A stretch of DNA of 64,000 nt from Panorpa germanica (taxonomy: Eukaryota > Arthropoda > Insecta > Mecoptera > Panorpidae), in NCBI GenBank assembly GCA_963678705.1, contig OY783206.1:18983807-19047806 (forward strand), in the 5' to 3' direction. The stretch's first letter is position 1. Each line of letters starts with the position of its first letter. This document shows, piece by piece, positions 60,766-64,000 of the stretch. The notes below the pieces were generated by a model. That model ran no database searches, had not been told where the DNA came from, and worked only from the letters and a program-made list of their open reading frames with translations. A program made the translations under genes and the position numbers.

Positions 60766-62630
60766 ATTTCAAAAAGACTTTTCTGTATGTAAAATAAGTG
60801 TAATAATAAGCCTAAATAGTTAAAATATCGTTTTTCAATATTTTTATTATAAAAAAACAATCGTCAAAATACCTTAAATTTTCGAGCTCTAGACCACCGT
60901 TCCCCCTTAAATTCAACCAAATTAGCAAGACCAAGTACATGGAAATATTTGTAACAGAACGAATCGAAGATTTCATTAGATTGTTTTTTCACGTGCAATT
61001 TTATCAATTCTCTACTAAACTTTAGTTATGGCATAACTGAAGTTTATGTTAAAAAATGAGTAACCACAGTTTATGCAAACGAGGTATTTTGCTCGACTCG
61101 AAAATAAGACATAGATCCCACTGTTTTTTCCTCGCGGTTTTATTTCCATATACCAACACACATGCGGACAACAATTGACACGTGAAATACTTGTAAACAC
61201 AGAATGTATCATTTTTTTCATCAGAATGTTGCATTTTTAAAAATGTAATAGTAAAGAGAAATGGACACAAATGGAAATGAATTCAATGTATTACAGAATC
61301 ACAGATTTATTCTACTTAATATAGCGTCTAAAGCATTTTTTTGACCAATTTCGTTAGAGTATAACAATACATTTCATAAAAATTAAAAATGTTAATAAAA
61401 ACAAATATAATTATTGACTTACTGACCTTATTCCTTTTTTATTAATAACTTTTATCAAAAATAACTTTAAACAATAATTGTTATATAACAATTACATATA
61501 TTTCACAAAATACCAAAATTAAAAAACGTCTTTATGTTAACAAAATATTTAAAATATAGTTGCTAATGTGTCAACTCCGTACAAAGTGAAGATTCAAACT
61601 AAACAAAAACCAACCCTTACAGAGACTTGCAAAAAAAATTCCGAAGTACTTACAAATCTACCCGATAAACCAGTTTTCAAAATGTGCAGAGTGGGGGGTA
61701 ATTTTATTTTGGGGGCACGGAGGCGGTTTTTGCCGAGACTAAAAATTGTGCTAGAAAGTTGAAATTTTTTATGTAGGCTGCGTAACTAATTTACGAATCG
61801 AAAAAAAATCCCAAATTTTGAAAAATAACGTCAACTAACGAAAAAATTACAATACTTACAATACAATATTAACAATAGTTACTGTTGTCTAACTTTGTTT
61901 TAATTTGTAAACTTTTCATACAACACACTCAAACGTAATAAACTATTTACAGCTATCTCGAGCATTTACCATTTTCATTTTTCTAATTAATTAATTTTTG
62001 CCTGGGGTAAATACAATCGATTACTAATTATTCTACAGACTTGATTTTTGATTGAAATAAATGTCAATATATGTATATTGACATTCTAATTTTTAAAATA
62101 ACTATATCAAATTTGAATTTCAGCTTTGTCGCATGTCTTAGCTATGCACAAGACGTCACAGAAGAAATAAGTAATCGATATTATCTTCTACTCACAATCG
62201 TTTCCGTTTTTGTTGCATAAAAGGTGTAAAATCTGCTGACGTAACATGCAGTAAAATTTTCTTTAACGTTGGATCCCTTTAAATAATTAAATTTAATTAT
62301 TTGTCACTTAAGTGACAAAATGACTTTTTTAATTGTTAATATTTCTTAAAATATAATGAGTTGCTAACGAATAATTGGACATTTGAGGACCTGGTAGCTA
62401 ACTATCAATATTTAGCACAGTTTAATAGAAATTAAGACATAGTTCCCAAAACCCATTAAACAATAAATCAGAAATTCAAATCCTAAATAGCTACACCTAC
62501 GTAAATTTTTCGATATTAACAAAAATAAATTAAAAAATGGACATATTCTTAACTTGATAGAAAAAATGTTACTTTTTCAGATGATAAATTGAGAATCACT
62601 AATTTAAAATCAATTTCAATGACAATTTTT
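60766..62630 (+). repeat. Long dispersed repeat L, copy 3 (lacks M insertions)
   Basis: It aligns with copy 1 except that the M elements at 2,786, 4,319 and 4,722 are absent. It therefore preserves the empty sites for M (about 61,864) and for the 25-kb Helitron (about 62,066). Confidence 0.7.
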
Positions 62631-64000
62631 TTTTGTGGGGATTTCTGTGGGGAGTTATGTGGGAGCACTAATGTTATAATATAAATACAGAGGTCAGATT
62701 TAGTATGCAGAATATTTAAAAAAATATTTCATCATGTAGAGTATTAAATTGAAGCAAAAGAGTTCTCTATACGTTAGATATTAAAAATACATCCAACTGG
62801 ATTGATATTTGGTGCGTTTGAAAACAGAGTGCTACGAAATCGGACGGGACGGAGATGGGCAGAGGGGATATAGTCAATAACCCCAAAGAACAAATAAAAC
62901 AAAATTAAAACTATGTATGTGCATATTTTCCATAATTGCGAAAAAAAAATTACCTTAGTAGCGGTGCGAATTTGGGGAAGTGGGAGCTGGGACAGCTTTG
63001 CAATAGATAAGGGCTAGAATGATAAGAAAAGGAGGCGCTGGGGTTAGAGATGATTAGGAACAAGGCGCTTGGCACTGTTAAAACAGAAGTTAATTAGGTG
63101 TGCAAGGATATGAGTAAACATAAATTATAAGAAGCATTTATCTCATCGAATAATTATTTGAAAATAATGTACTTCTAAGGATGAAATTTAGTATGTATTA
63201 TGTAAAGTATTAATTTTGAAAATTAATTGTGAAGAGAGTTGTACGCAGAGGTCGGAAGGAGCGCTGGGAAAGTGCTCCAAGGACCGACGATGCTTAGAAA
63301 AGGAGTGATACAGGGCTGCTGAGCATGTGCCAAAGTGCTGTAAGTGGGCGCTCTCTGGCGGAGGAATTAAATTAAATAAGCGGGAGTGATACAGACCTAT
63401 CGACCCAAGAGGTGATGATAGGGGTTTAGAGGCGGGGCACTAGACATTGTTCAATAATGTGATTATTTTGGGTGAATTATAAGATTAGAACTATTTGGAA
63501 TATTGAGAATTGCTTATGCAAAGGCGTGGCGACACCACAAATGCACATAGTGAAACTAATATATTTTTGTTGGTACTATGCAAATCGAAATTAACGGGAG
63601 ATGCAAATATAGTAACAAGCGGACGTGATATTAACTCCTGGAGAGAATTGCGAATAATTTTGTCTGATAGCTTCGGAGATCAAGGATCCGTAACTACACT
63701 GTTGAGAGATTATTTCACAAACAATTTCATAATAGATGCCAACACCTGAAGACAACTTTATATTTACGGTGCATAACGTACGAATCAATAGAAAATTTTA
63801 ATATTTAAAGTAAACAATAGGATGAATTGATTCTGGAATCATTTTTAGTGGGACTAAAAGAACCAATGGGGCAATTTACCAGAACATCAAGATCCACAAA
63901 TATGGAAGACACTCTCACATATATGAAAAACCAAAGCAGAAATATGTACGAATATAGAACAAATAAATGTGATAATTTAAAATTTAATATTAACGAATCA
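62631..64000 (+). mobile_element. Second copy of the Ty3/gypsy leader and gag relic
   Basis: It matches 5,523-6,89x closely and continues beyond the window. It holds the gag piece 63,510-63,749 with the same stop and the start of the second gag piece from about 63,827. No intact frame is visible. Confidence 0.6.
63510..64000 (+). pseudogene. Ty3/gypsy Gag fragment, second copy, cut by window end
   Basis: It carries the same motifs as at 6,398 (KSKLTGDANIVTSG; ILSDSFGDQGSV) with a few substitutions (G to R after W, K to E in the GLK-PMG motif). It is interrupted in the same place, showing that the gag was already broken when it was duplicated. Confidence 0.55.

Noticed and set aside
1..64000. 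UAA/UAG read as glutamine, because isolated stops recur at Gln-like sites in several frames
   Set aside because: The BEL gag stop falls at a position normally Leu, the piggyBac has a TGA, and frameshifts and deletions accompany the stops. Ordinary decay is simpler, and no such nuclear code is known in animals.

Overview
The window is AT-rich nuclear DNA of an animal, most likely an insect. It carries a spliced nuclear coactivator gene resembling PGC-1/Spargel, BEL/Pao and Ty3/gypsy retrotransposons, piggyBac, hAT and transposase-derived fragments, and several Helitron families. No species can be named. No rRNA, tRNA, CRISPR array or prokaryotic feature was seen.

Layout. 1-1,603: 5' end of a minus-strand BEL/Pao-like element (LTR, primer site, broken gag). 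1,641-7,740: a long dispersed repeat (L) carrying small terminal-inverted-repeat elements (M family), followed by a deleted Ty3/gypsy relic. 7,930-16,667: a three-level nest, a short Helitron holding a piggyBac element, which holds a BEL/Pao retrotransposon; every boundary is visible (A/T site, TTAA, 5-bp duplication GTTTA). 16,668-18,412: no gene seen. 18,413-24,733: a minus-strand multi-exon gene whose C-terminal exons encode an RS-rich region, an RRM and a short acidic tail as in PGC-1/Spargel; splice phases fit, but the upstream frame has three isolated in-frame stops. 24,734-28,552: intergenic DNA and a second L copy.

28,553-53,797 is the main feature: a 25,245-bp insertion starting TC and ending CTAG, lying exactly between A and T of an L repeat whose empty site is preserved near 62,066. 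Inside are more than a dozen Helitron-like units of about 0.8 kb in both orientations: head-to-tail, nested and palindromic, many with two or three successive 3' hairpin terminators. No Rep/helicase gene is visible, so the units look non-autonomous.

53,798-64,000: the rest of L copy 2, further M elements, a broken transposase-derived ORF (56,694-57,565), a broken hAT/ZMYM1-like transposase (58,945-59,806) and a third L copy with another gypsy gag relic running off the window. Apart from the PGC-1-like gene, essentially all recognisable coding sequence is transposon-derived and most of it is broken.
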